A DNA stretch of 64,000 bases from Sulfitobacter sp. CW3. Lineage in GTDB: Bacteria; Pseudomonadota; Alphaproteobacteria; Rhodobacterales; Rhodobacteraceae. Under the pieces are notes generated by a model. That model made no database searches, was not told the origin of the DNA, and saw nothing but the letters and a program-made list of their open reading frames with translations. This document shows, one piece after another, positions 16,312 through 25,150 of the stretch. Each line of letters opens with the position of its first letter. The first letter of the stretch is position 1. Location: positions 1-64,000 of the forward strand of contig NZ_JAHXRL010000005.1 of assembly GCF_019392245.1 (NCBI RefSeq). The letters are read 5' to 3'. The position numbers and the translations under genes are program-made.

Positions 16312-17870
16312 CACCAATGACCCGGCAAATTTTGATGTTTTGCCTATTATGCTGGCCCGCCGTTACCATGGCGCAAGCACCGTCAGCCGATACAGGGCCC
16401 TTGTCGGTGATCGACTGGCTGGGCGAGCAACCGAAAACCGATCCGCGCGCGCCCAAACGCCCCCTAGCCCCGGCCGAGGCACCCGTGTCCCGATCGGCGC
16501 TGCCGCCAGCGGTGACCGTGACCGCCTTGGGCGAAGGCAGCCCGCGCGCGATTGGCCTTGTGCCAGCCGATGTGACCGGTTTGCCGCAGGATTTATGGGC
16601 GGGCAGCACCGTCAACGAGATTACCGACCGGCTTGACCATATGCCCGATCTGCATTTGCCAGCGGCGCGGGCGCTATTCTACCGGCTTTTGCTGGCCGAA
16701 GCGACGGCCCCCGAAGGCCGCGCAGCCGAGGGTGACGCGCTGGCTCTCGCCCGTGTGAAAGCCTTGATTGACAATGGTGCCGTCGACCCCGCGTTGTCGT
16801 TGATTGAACAGGCCGGGGTTGCCACATCGCCGGATCATTTTGCCTTGTGGATGCAGGTCAGCCTTTTGGTCGGCACCGAGGATCGCGCCTGCGGATTGTT
16901 ATCGCAAAAGCCGTACCTGACCAGCGACTATAGCGTGCGCATTTTTTGCGCGGCGCGGGCGGGCAATTGGGATACCGCGGCATTGACCCTTGGGTCGGCG
17001 CAGGCGTTGGAACTGCTGCCCCCCGAACGGCTTGCCCTGCTGGACCGTTTTTTGAACCCTGACCTGTTCGAAGGCGAAGCCCGCCTGCCCACGCCACGCG
17101 TGATGGACGCCATGGGGTTTCGCCTATTCGAAGCCATCGGCGAGCGGCCCCAGACACGATCCTTGCCACCGGCGTTTTCCGTGGTTGACCTGCGCGATGT
17201 CGCAGGATGGAAGGCGCAGCTAGAGGCGGCAGAGCGGCTGACCCGTCTCGGTGCCCTGCCCGACAACCGGTTTTTGGGGATATATTCAGACCGTGAACCC
17301 GCCGCATCCGGTGGCATCTGGGACCGCGTCGAGGCGCTGCAACGGTTTGACACAGCCCTAAGCACAGGCAGCGCCGAGGCCGTTACCAAAACCTTGCGCC
17401 CCGCGTGGCACGCCATGCAAGAGGCCGAGCTTGAAGTAAGTTTCGCCGCAATATTTGCAGACGCGTTACAAGCCATCCCGCTTGAGGGTGTCGCCGCGAA
17501 TTTGCGTGACCGGATTTCACTATTGTCGCCGATTTATGAAACGGTCGCCGCGGTCGATAACCCGACCCCGGAGCGTGCCTTTCTGGCCGCCATCGCGATG
17601 GGTGTCGCGCCAAAATCCGTCCCGGATATGCGTCAGGCCGATGCCATCGCCAGCGCCTTTACATCGCCATCACCGCGGGCGAATTTGATCACGGGTGCCC
17701 AAAACGGAAAACTGGGCATGTCGATCCTGGCCAGCATCGCGCTGCTTGAAGAAGGTGCAAACGGCGATACAGCAGCCTTGCGAGATGCGCTGTCGACCCT
17801 GCGTGCCTTGGGTCTGGAAGACATCGCAAGGCGCGCGGCGCTGCAAGTACTGCTGCTGGAGCGCAGCTGA
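16308..17870 (+). CDS. Large secreted protein of unknown function
   Basis: About 520 residues with a GTG start at 16308, or ATG at 16317. A signal peptide is clear (TRQILMFCLLCWPAVTMAQA, cleavage after AQA). The rest is mostly helical and alanine/leucine-rich, without a catalytic motif I recognise; its spacing of short helices is compatible with a helical-repeat periplasmic scaffold. It is joined to xerD by a TGATG overlap, an arrangement conserved in this bacterial group as far as I recall. Confidence 0.7.
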   Translation: MTPMTRQILMFCLLCWPAVTMAQAPSADTGPLSVIDWLGEQPKTDPRAPKRPLAPAEAPVSRSALPPAVTVTALGEGSPRAIGLVPADVTGLPQDLWAGSTVNEITDRLDHMPDLHLPAARALFYRLLLAEATAPEGRAAEGDALALARVKALIDNGAVDPALSLIEQAGVATSPDHFALWMQVSLLVGTEDRACGLLSQKPYLTSDYSVRIFCAARAGNWDTAALTLGSAQALELLPPERLALLDRFLNPDLFEGEARLPTPRVMDAMGFRLFEAIGERPQTRSLPPAFSVVDLRDVAGWKAQLEAAERLTRLGALPDNRFLGIYSDREPAASGGIWDRVEALQRFDTALSTGSAEAVTKTLRPAWHAMQEAELEVSFAAIFADALQAIPLEGVAANLRDRISLLSPIYETVAAVDNPTPERAFLAAIAMGVAPKSVPDMRQADAIASAFTSPSPRANLITGAQNGKLGMSILASIALLEEGANGDTAALRDALSTLRALGLEDIARRAALQVLLLERS

Positions 17871-18844
17871 TGCAGAGCGCGACATTCCATTGGATTTCCA
17901 CCTTTCTCGAGGCCCAAGCCGCCGAACTGGGTGCCGCGACGAACACATTGTTGGCCTATGGCCGCGACCTCAAGGATTTTGACAGTTTTTTAGCCCGCCG
18001 AAACCTTGATTTTAGCACTGCCACCCGCACGGATGTCGAAAATTATCTGGTGTGGTGCGACGCGCAGGGGCTTGCCAAATCGACCCGTGCACGCAGGTTG
18101 TCGGCAGTCAAACAGATCTACCGCTTTGCATTCGAGGAAGGGCTGCGTACCGACAATCCGGCGATCCAGATCACCGGCCCCGGTCAGGAAAAACGACTGC
18201 CCAAAGTGTTGACCGAAGACGAAGTAGACCGCCTGTTAGATGCCGCCCGAAACTCTGGCCGCAACGTGCAGGATCAGCTGCGCAACACCTGCCTGATGGA
18301 GCTGTTATACGCCACTGGCATGCGGGTAAGCGAGCTGGTCAGCCTGCCGATCAGTGCGACCCGTGGCGATCCACGCTTGTTGTTGATCATGGGCAAAGGT
18401 GGCAAGGAACGGCTGGTTCCGCTATCGCCACCTGCCCGTCAGGCATTGGCCGAATGGCTGGTCGAGCGTGATAAAATCGACGCTGCCGCCCACGAGAAAA
18501 AGCAACCTGCCTCGCGGTTTTTATTCCCCTCGCGCGGGGTGTCCGGCTATCTGACGCGGCACCGGTTTTATCTGATGATCAAGGAATTTTCGGTCGCCGC
18601 TGGTGTTGATCCGTCCAAGGTGACACCGCACACCTTGCGCCATGCCTTTGCGACGCATCTTTTGGCCAATGGCGCCGATTTGCGGTCGATCCAGACGATG
18701 CTGGGCCATGCCGATGTCGCCACGACCGAGATTTACACCCATGTCCTTGAGGCGCGCCTGTCCGAACTGGTGTTGGAAAATCACCCGCTGGCCAAGGCCG
18801 ATCGCCGCAAATCCGGCGGCAATACATCCTCGGACGGCCAGTAA
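17870..18844 (+). CDS. xerD: Tyrosine recombinase XerD
   Basis: A 324-residue tyrosine recombinase acting with XerC at dif to resolve chromosome dimers. The N-terminal SAM-like core-binding domain (about 5-95) is followed by the catalytic domain with Arg (ATGMRVSELVSL), Lys (MGKGGKERLVPL), His-x-x-Arg (HTLRHAFATHLL), His (LGHADVATTEIYTH) and the Tyr nucleophile in that last motif. Length and context beside aroKB favour XerD over an integrase of a mobile element. Its 3' end overlaps the convergent metallophosphoesterase reading frame by 64 bases. Confidence 0.9.
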   Translation: MQSATFHWISTFLEAQAAELGAATNTLLAYGRDLKDFDSFLARRNLDFSTATRTDVENYLVWCDAQGLAKSTRARRLSAVKQIYRFAFEEGLRTDNPAIQITGPGQEKRLPKVLTEDEVDRLLDAARNSGRNVQDQLRNTCLMELLYATGMRVSELVSLPISATRGDPRLLLIMGKGGKERLVPLSPPARQALAEWLVERDKIDAAAHEKKQPASRFLFPSRGVSGYLTRHRFYLMIKEFSVAAGVDPSKVTPHTLRHAFATHLLANGADLRSIQTMLGHADVATTEIYTHVLEARLSELVLENHPLAKADRRKSGGNTSSDGQ

Positions 18845-19598
18845 CCGCTGCGCAAGGCCGTGTGATAGCCTTGGGTCAGGCCCGCCTGCTCCATCGCGTG
18901 AACGGCCCCGGCCACGTCATAGTCCAGCGTGTGAAACGTCACCTGCCCCTGATCAAGCACTGCAAACCGCGTCTGTTGTCCGCCGTCATGGGGCGGCATC
19001 CCGATCACGCCCGCGTTGATCCACGGCCCCTTGGCGCAGTCGCGGGCAAACGGTATCCCGCTATGGCCTGCAATGATCCCGTCCACCGGCCCAATCGCGG
19101 CCTCGACGGCCTCCCATTCTTCCTCGAAAACATGGGGCCCAGAGGTTGGCCAAATGAACCGCGCAATATCTGTGACACCCCCATGGACCACACCAAAACG
19201 TTGGCCACCGTGGGTAAAGCTGATGATATCGGGCGCTTCCCCATCCATTCGCGCTGGCTTTGGCTGACCTGCGCGTTGGCAACATTGTACCAGCCAGCCG
19301 ACAGCAGATCACAGGTGGTCCCGGTATCAAACCCGCAGCCACAATCCAACGCATTCGCCGCCAGCTGTTTCTCGCAATTTCCGGCCACCAAGGCGACGCC
19401 TGCCTGCCGAACCGCATCACTCGTGGCCGAGGGATCCCCGCAATAGGCCACCACATCACCGGTACAGATCATCCGGCCCGCAGAAATGCCCAGGCACTGC
19501 GCCGCGCCAGCCAGTGCCTCAAACGCATGAAAGTTTGAATAAGGACCACCAAACAGCAAAACAGGCCCCTCTAACGCGCCTAAATCTTGATGTTTCAC
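18781..19598 (-). pseudogene. Metallophosphoesterase with a one-base frameshift
   Basis: The N-terminal half starts at a GTG at 19598 behind GGGAAGAG and reads GPVLLFGGPYSNFHAFEAL...ICTGDVVAYCGDP...VALVAGNCEKQLA, a calcineurin-like phosphoesterase with its Asp, GDxx and GNCE metal motifs. The second half continues in another frame: DIISFTHGGQRFGVVHGGVTDIARFIWP...IIAGHSGIPF, giving the GH metal motif. The break lies at the run of four C (19239-19242 on the plus strand); one more base there restores WMGEAPDIISF. Either a true pseudogene or a sequencing error in a homopolymer. It would hydrolyse a phosphodiester or phosphoprotein if intact. Confidence 0.75.
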
Positions 19599-19670
19599 AA
19601 TGCTCTTCCCTTGAATGAAACCGCCTGCGCGCCCATAACGTATCATCAACCGCAAAAGGTATATTCGCAA

Positions 19671-20978
19671 ATGGACACGGCCCCCGCAATGCTCGACAGC
19701 GCTTTCTGGATCAGCATCGGTATCATTCTGTTTCTTCTGATCCTCTCGGGGTTCTTCTCTGGTTCTGAAACGGCACTGACAGCGGCGTCGCGCGGCAAGC
19801 TGCGTGCCCAAGCTGACAAGGGCTCAAAGGGCGCGCAGCGTGCGCTTGTGATCACCGAAGACAACGAACGGCTGATCGGCTCTGTCCTGCTGGGCAACAA
19901 TCTCGTGAACATTCTTGCAGCCTCGCTCGCGACGGCGCTTTTCACGCGGTTGTTTGGCGAATCCGGGGTGGCATTGGCGACATTGGTGATGACCCTTCTG
20001 GTTCTGATCTTTGCCGAGGTGCTGCCAAAAACCTATGCGATCACCAACGCCGAACGGGCCGCTGGTCTGGTATCGCGCCCGATCTCTATTGTGGTTCTCA
20101 TCTTTAGCCCGATGGTTAGCGCTGTCCGCTTTCTGGTGCGCGGAATGCTGCGCCTGTTTGGCGTTACAATCGACCCCGACAGCAACATCCTTGCCGTCCG
20201 CGAGGAAATCGCCGGTGCCTTGCAACTTGGCCATTCCGAAGGTGTCGTCGAAAAAGAAGACCGCGACCGTATTTTGGGTGCATTGGACCTGCGTGAACGC
20301 GTCGTAGAAGAGGTCATGCTCCATCGCTCGGGCATCGAAATGATCGATGCGCGCCTCGAACCGGAAAAGATTCTCGAGCAGTGCCTGGAATCCAATCACA
20401 CCCGCCTGCCCGTCTACCGCGATGATCCTGAAAACATCGTGGGCGTCATCCACGCCAAAGACCTGCTGCGCGCCATGTACAAGCGTATCACCGACGCTCA
20501 AGACGATGCCGAACCGTTCAAGGATTTCAACATCGCGGACGTGGCGATGAAGCCTTACTTCGTGCCCGAAACCTCTACCCTGGACGAACAGATGCGCCAG
20601 TTCCTGCGCCGCCGCACCCATTTTGCCTTGGTGGTGGATGAATATGGCTCCCTGCAGGGGCTTATCACCCTTGAAGACATCCTCGAAGAAATCGTCGGCG
20701 AAATCACCGATGAATTCGACGCCGAGGCAGACATGGGCGTGACCAAAGCCGAAGACGGCCAGTATTTCGTCGATGGTGCCATGACGATACGCGACATCAA
20801 CCGCGCGACCGACTGGAACCTGCCCGATGACGAGGCCAACACAGTCGCCGGTCTGGTGATCCACGAGGCACAAATGATCCCGACCCCCGGTCAGGTCTTC
20901 GTGTTCCACGGCTTCCGCTTCGAGGTCACAGCCCGCGACGGCAACCGCATCACCCAATTCAAAATCCGCCCCCTCTAA
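19671..20978 (+). CDS. CorB/HlyC-type membrane protein with CBS domains
   Basis: A 435-residue protein from the ATG at 19671 (AAAGG upstream). The N-terminal DUF21/CNNM membrane domain has about four helices (ISIGIILFLLILSGFFSGSETALTA...). A CBS pair follows (VMLHRSGIEMIDARL... and DVAMKPYFVPETSTLDEQM), and a C-terminal CorC/HlyC domain with VDEYGSLQGLITLEDILEEIVGEI. Family members are magnesium or cobalt transport-related; the hemolysin name is historical. Monocistronic, with an intergenic repeat directly after the stop. Confidence 0.85.
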   Translation: MDTAPAMLDSAFWISIGIILFLLILSGFFSGSETALTAASRGKLRAQADKGSKGAQRALVITEDNERLIGSVLLGNNLVNILAASLATALFTRLFGESGVALATLVMTLLVLIFAEVLPKTYAITNAERAAGLVSRPISIVVLIFSPMVSAVRFLVRGMLRLFGVTIDPDSNILAVREEIAGALQLGHSEGVVEKEDRDRILGALDLRERVVEEVMLHRSGIEMIDARLEPEKILEQCLESNHTRLPVYRDDPENIVGVIHAKDLLRAMYKRITDAQDDAEPFKDFNIADVAMKPYFVPETSTLDEQMRQFLRRRTHFALVVDEYGSLQGLITLEDILEEIVGEITDEFDAEADMGVTKAEDGQYFVDGAMTIRDINRATDWNLPDDEANTVAGLVIHEAQMIPTPGQVFVFHGFRFEVTARDGNRITQFKIRPL

Positions 20979-20982
20979 GCCC

Positions 20983-21032
20983 CTTCTCTGGCTTAAAAAT
21001 ATCCCGGGGGTCTTGGGGGCTGGCCCCCAATC
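20983..21032 (+). repeat. Intergenic hairpin repeat, CTTCTCTGGCT copy
   Basis: CTTCTCTGGCTTAAAAATAT followed by CCCGGGGGTCTTGGGGGCTG and GCCCCCAATC lies 4 bases after the stop of the CBS protein and before the end of the convergent flavoenzyme gene. The GGGGG...CCCCC stem could act as a terminator. Related copies are at 14017, 45625 and 59671. Confidence 0.75.
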
Positions 21033-21104
21033 TTTAATTGTAATGGGCTTGCCCTCAATCTGGCGACGGGTTTACCCGTCGCAATACCTCACGCTAAAGA
21101 CAAC

Positions 21105-23525
21105 CTAACCGCGCAATCGGGCACCCGCGGGATCAAACGGCGCTTGGTCCAGCACGACCGCGCCATGGGGCACGCCCAGTACCATCACATGGACCCGCTC
21201 GCCCGCCTTCACGTTTTTCACAAACCCAAGCGCCAGCGATTGCCCAACGCAATAGCCATAGGCCCCCGACGTCACACGCCCGACCCCCACACCATCCTTG
21301 AATATCGGCTCCCCACCCGTTGCATCGGCCTGTGACGCATCGGTTGCATCAGCATCCAGCGCCAAGACCACCAACCGTTCGCGGGCGGGCTTTTGCAGGA
21401 CCTCCAGCAGCGCAGGTTTGTTCAAAAACTCTTTGTCCAACTTGCACAACCGATCCAGACCAACCTCTTGGGGCCAATATTCAGGGCTGTATTCGCGACC
21501 CCACGATCCGTAGCCCTTTTCGATCCGCAACGACATCAGCGCACGCGACCCGACCGGGCCTGCACCAACATCTCGCCCGGCCTCGATCAACGCCTGATAC
21601 AGCGCCAGTTGATCGGCGGCATCACAATGCAGTTCCCAGCCCAGATCGCCTGTGAATGACACACGCAGCGCCAACACACGAACGCCTTCAACATCCATCC
21701 ATTGCGACCGCATGAAGGGGAAATCTGCTGTTGCCAGCGATACATTCGTCAGCCGTTGCAGAATCTCGCGCGATTTGGGACCCGCGACGTTAAACCCGCA
21801 CATCGCGACGGTCCGGCTCTCGAACACGGTGCCTTGGGGCAGCGGCACCGCGTTACAGAACCGCTGATGATAGCGTTCGGCCATGCCCGACCCGATGATC
21901 CAGAATTCGTCCTCGGCCAAACGGGTCACGGTGAAATCACCAGCGATACCGCCGCGCACCCCGATCAGCGGCGTCAGACAGGACCGCCCCACAGCCGTTG
22001 GCATCCGATTGGCGAAAACGCTGTTCAGCCAGCTTTCCGCATCCGGCCCCCTACAGCGATATTTTGCAAAATTCGAGATGTCGATGATACCCGCCTTATC
22101 GCGCAGCATCCGGCATTCCTCGCCTACAGGCCCCCACCAGTTTTGGCGCGTGAACCCGTCGGTGTCTTGGGTGCCGGGAGTGTCGGCGAACCACAAGGGG
22201 TGTTCCCAGCCGTAGTTCAGCCCGAACACGGCACCCAGCTGTTTTTGCACCCCGTAGACCGGACGCGTACGTACCGGACGGCCCGCAGCGCGTTCCTCGT
22301 TCGGGAAATGGATCTTGAAGCGGTTGGCGTATTGATCGCCCACCCGCGCCTTGGTGAATGCCGCATCTGCCCAATCGCCAAACCGCGCCACATCCCATGC
22401 GAACATATCATAGCGGGATTCGCCCGTGACGATCCAATCTGCCGCCAGCAGGCCCATGCCACCGGATTGCGAAAACCCCGGAATGATCCCGTTGCAGCAG
22501 AAATAGTTACGCAATTCGGGCACCGGCCCGAACAGCACATTGGCATCGGGCGACCAGATCATCGGCCCGTTGATCACCCGTTTGATCCCGGCGGTGCCGA
22601 CGGCAGGTACGCGGTCGATGGCGCGCATCATATTGGGTTCGATCCGTTCCAGATCATCTGCGAACAGTTCGTGGCCAAATCCTTGCGGTGTGCCATCTTC
22701 TGCCCAGAACCGCAGGTCTTTTTCATAGGCCCCGACCAGCAAGCCTTTGCCTTCTTGGCGCAGGTAATATTCGCCGTCGCGGTCGGCAACCGATGGCAAA
22801 CGGCGATCAAGGCCGGCGATCTCGGGGATCGTCTCAGTCACGAAATACTGGTGTTCGGTTGGTTGCAGCGGCAGGGTTAGCCCCGCCATCGCCGCCACTT
22901 CGCGGCCCCACAGCCCTGCGGCGTTCACGATCCATTGTGTTGCGATATCGCCCTTTTCCGTGCGGACAATCCAAGTGCCGTCTGGCTGTTGTTCGGTCCC
23001 GGTGACGGGGCAAAAGCGGATGATTTCAGCCCCGTTTTGCCGCGCGCCCGTGGCATAGGCATTGGTGACACCCGACGGGTCCACATTGCCGCCTGACGCT
23101 TCGAACATGATGCAACGGATACCATCGAAATTTACCAGCGGATGCAGGCGTTCGGCCTCGTCGCGGGTGACTTCGTGGAAATTCAGGCCATAGTATTTCG
23201 CCTTGGCCGCTTGCAACCGCAGTTGATGTTCGCGGGCTTCGGTCTGGGCCAGATACAGGCTGCCGGGTTGAAAGACGCCGCAAGACTGACCGGTTTCGGC
23301 CTCAAGCGCATTATACAGGTCCATCGTATAGTTCTGGATGCGGGTGATGTTGTTGTTGTCGTGCAGCCCGTGAATATTCGCAGCGGCATGCCAAGTGCTG
23401 CCCGATGTCAGCTCTGACCGTTCCAGCAAGACGACATCAGTCCACCCCAGTTTGGTCAGGTGATACAGGATCGAGCAGCCGATAACGCCGCCCCCGATGA
23501 CAACTGCCGATGCGTGGCTGCGCAT
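21105..23525 (-). CDS. DMGDH-like flavoenzyme with GcvT domain, copy 1
   Basis: An 806-residue protein from the ATG at 23525. A DAO-type FAD domain opens with VVIGGGVIGCSILYHL and contains SGSTWHAA, whose His carries covalent FAD in dimethylglycine and sarcosine dehydrogenases. An FAO_M domain and the tetrahydrofolate-binding GCV_T and GCV_T_C domains follow (about 430-800). It should oxidise an N-methylated amino acid and pass formaldehyde to tetrahydrofolate. The gene stands alone and converges on the CBS gene. It is a paralogue of the protein at 25151; the residues after the His differ (ANIHGLHDNN here, GGFHTLNGDT there), suggesting different substrates. Confidence 0.85.
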   Translation of the reverse strand: MRSHASAVVIGGGVIGCSILYHLTKLGWTDVVLLERSELTSGSTWHAAANIHGLHDNNNITRIQNYTMDLYNALEAETGQSCGVFQPGSLYLAQTEAREHQLRLQAAKAKYYGLNFHEVTRDEAERLHPLVNFDGIRCIMFEASGGNVDPSGVTNAYATGARQNGAEIIRFCPVTGTEQQPDGTWIVRTEKGDIATQWIVNAAGLWGREVAAMAGLTLPLQPTEHQYFVTETIPEIAGLDRRLPSVADRDGEYYLRQEGKGLLVGAYEKDLRFWAEDGTPQGFGHELFADDLERIEPNMMRAIDRVPAVGTAGIKRVINGPMIWSPDANVLFGPVPELRNYFCCNGIIPGFSQSGGMGLLAADWIVTGESRYDMFAWDVARFGDWADAAFTKARVGDQYANRFKIHFPNEERAAGRPVRTRPVYGVQKQLGAVFGLNYGWEHPLWFADTPGTQDTDGFTRQNWWGPVGEECRMLRDKAGIIDISNFAKYRCRGPDAESWLNSVFANRMPTAVGRSCLTPLIGVRGGIAGDFTVTRLAEDEFWIIGSGMAERYHQRFCNAVPLPQGTVFESRTVAMCGFNVAGPKSREILQRLTNVSLATADFPFMRSQWMDVEGVRVLALRVSFTGDLGWELHCDAADQLALYQALIEAGRDVGAGPVGSRALMSLRIEKGYGSWGREYSPEYWPQEVGLDRLCKLDKEFLNKPALLEVLQKPARERLVVLALDADATDASQADATGGEPIFKDGVGVGRVTSGAYGYCVGQSLALGFVKNVKAGERVHVMVLGVPHGAVVLDQAPFDPAGARLRG

Positions 23526-23660
23526 GATCTCAATCCCACTCTGCTGTTCCGTTCCATTCAGAGTGAACCGCGCGACGTGGCTTTGGTTGCCCAAAACCGA
23601 CAAAACCCGTCGTCATCAAGACAGCTGCCAAGATAGGGTCAAGGAGAGCTGGCCGGTCGC

Positions 23661-24998
23661 CTAGTCGCTCTGCCCGGTGTCCAGTTCGGCGGTAACGTGT
23701 TCGCGCACGTCTTTGGCGGCGCTTTTTAGCAATTGATCACGGTCGGGGACAAAATCAATCACGGACAAAGCGCGAAACAGATGTCGTTCTGCGGCGGCGC
23801 GGGCCGCTTTTCGCAACCCGTCATCGGGGTGGCGCATCAATCCGGCCAATGTAGATTGCAAACATTGTTGCACTTCGACCACGGTCACGCCATCGCGCGC
23901 CAAGGCACCGAATGCGTCTTGTATCAGATCCCCCGGATCAATCGGTTCGACAAAAATACTGTCTAGGACTTCGTCGCGGTCGCGGCCGACTTCATCCTCG
24001 TAATCCGTCAGAATACGCCCGATCCGGTGGATCACATCAATCGCCGTGCCTGGATCATTCACCCCTGGCGACAGCGCTTTCGAGGCGACCTCCCCCATCA
24101 CGATCAAACCAAAGCGCGGGTCTTGGTCAAAAGTGCGGACATCGCCCAAGACAATGGTCATTTGGATACCCTGACGCAGGCTTTCATCATTATATTCGTC
24201 ATCCACGGCATCGCCCACGTGGTCGATCTGAACCAAGGGTTCGTTCACGAACACAAAGCTCCCGATATTGCGCACCATATAGATGTGGACACCGTGATTT
24301 TTCGCGATCTCGTCCAGCGCTTCGGGATAGATATGCTGGATATAACCGCTTTCGGCCGCGCGAATAACTTCTGCGCTGTCAGGGATGGGATCGACCAGCG
24401 GATTGGCCCCAAGGCAGGGGTTCGCGAGCCGATCCCGAAACATCTGGCTGGTTTCGGCTTCGACCTGACGGGATGTGTCGATCAGGCTGCCAAAGCTTTG
24501 CAAATGCAGCACCCAGCGGATCAGATAGAACACGATCAGCACCAAAACCAAGACGGTCGTGATGAATAGCACAAAGGCGCTTTTGTCGTCGAACACGCCC
24601 AATTCACGCATGATAATCGCGATCAACGCATAGACATAGGCACCGATGAACACCGCCAGTGTGTTTTGCGTGGTATGATCCTGAATGATCAATCGGTGCA
24701 CGCGCGGGGTCCATTGGGTGGACGTACTGCGATAGACTGACACCATGACGCTGAGCGAAAAGGTGGTGACCGCCAGCATGGCGTTGGCGATGATCGACAG
24801 CAACCGGTCTGCCGCAGCACCCGTTAGCGTCGTGGCCAGTTCCTCGGGGATCCAATGCTCGATCACCGAACTCAGCCCCACAGCAACCACAGCAAGCAGC
24901 CCCATGATCACCACCCGCACCGATAGTTGCCTGCTGAAATAGCCGGCTTTGCGGATCAGGGTGGACGGGTTCAGCATGTCAATATTCATAGCATCCAT
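23661..24998 (-). CDS. DUF2254 membrane protein
   Basis: About 445 residues from one of two close ATG codons (24998 or 24989); neither has a clear ribosome site. Four membrane helices occupy the first 190 residues (VVIMGLLAVVAVGLSSVI, LLSIIANAMLAVTTFSLSVMV, TLAVFIGAYVYALIAIIM, FVLFITTVLVLVLIVFYLI). A soluble C-terminal part follows, with FGLIVMGEVASKALSPGVNDPGTA, the conserved segment of DUF2254 proteins. Function unknown. It lies between two paralogous flavoenzymes. Confidence 0.8.
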   Translation of the reverse strand: MDAMNIDMLNPSTLIRKAGYFSRQLSVRVVIMGLLAVVAVGLSSVIEHWIPEELATTLTGAAADRLLSIIANAMLAVTTFSLSVMVSVYRSTSTQWTPRVHRLIIQDHTTQNTLAVFIGAYVYALIAIIMRELGVFDDKSAFVLFITTVLVLVLIVFYLIRWVLHLQSFGSLIDTSRQVEAETSQMFRDRLANPCLGANPLVDPIPDSAEVIRAAESGYIQHIYPEALDEIAKNHGVHIYMVRNIGSFVFVNEPLVQIDHVGDAVDDEYNDESLRQGIQMTIVLGDVRTFDQDPRFGLIVMGEVASKALSPGVNDPGTAIDVIHRIGRILTDYEDEVGRDRDEVLDSIFVEPIDPGDLIQDAFGALARDGVTVVEVQQCLQSTLAGLMRHPDDGLRKAARAAAERHLFRALSVIDFVPDRDQLLKSAAKDVREHVTAELDTGQSD

Positions 24999-25150
24999 AT
25001 CTAATGCGGCATGATCCCTTGTCCAGCGATGCTTTGCCCGGCTGATGGGGCGTGCATGGTCAAAACCCGACATGATCTGTCGCTGAGCAACATGCCTGCC
25101 CGATGTGCGCTTGCAACGATCCGGTAAAACCGCCCAAAGGGAGAGCCATA

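Noticed and set aside
17870..18844. Phage or island integrase
   Set aside because: Length, motifs and position beside aroKB fit the chromosomal XerD. No attachment-site duplication or phage gene is near, and the tRNA at 28358 shows no integrase next to it.
19824..20957. Long minus-strand open frame of 377 codons opposite the CBS protein gene
   Set aside because: It mirrors the whole CBS gene, is rich in His, Asp and Gln in the way antisense frames of high-GC genes are, and shows no family motif. The plus-strand gene has clear domains.
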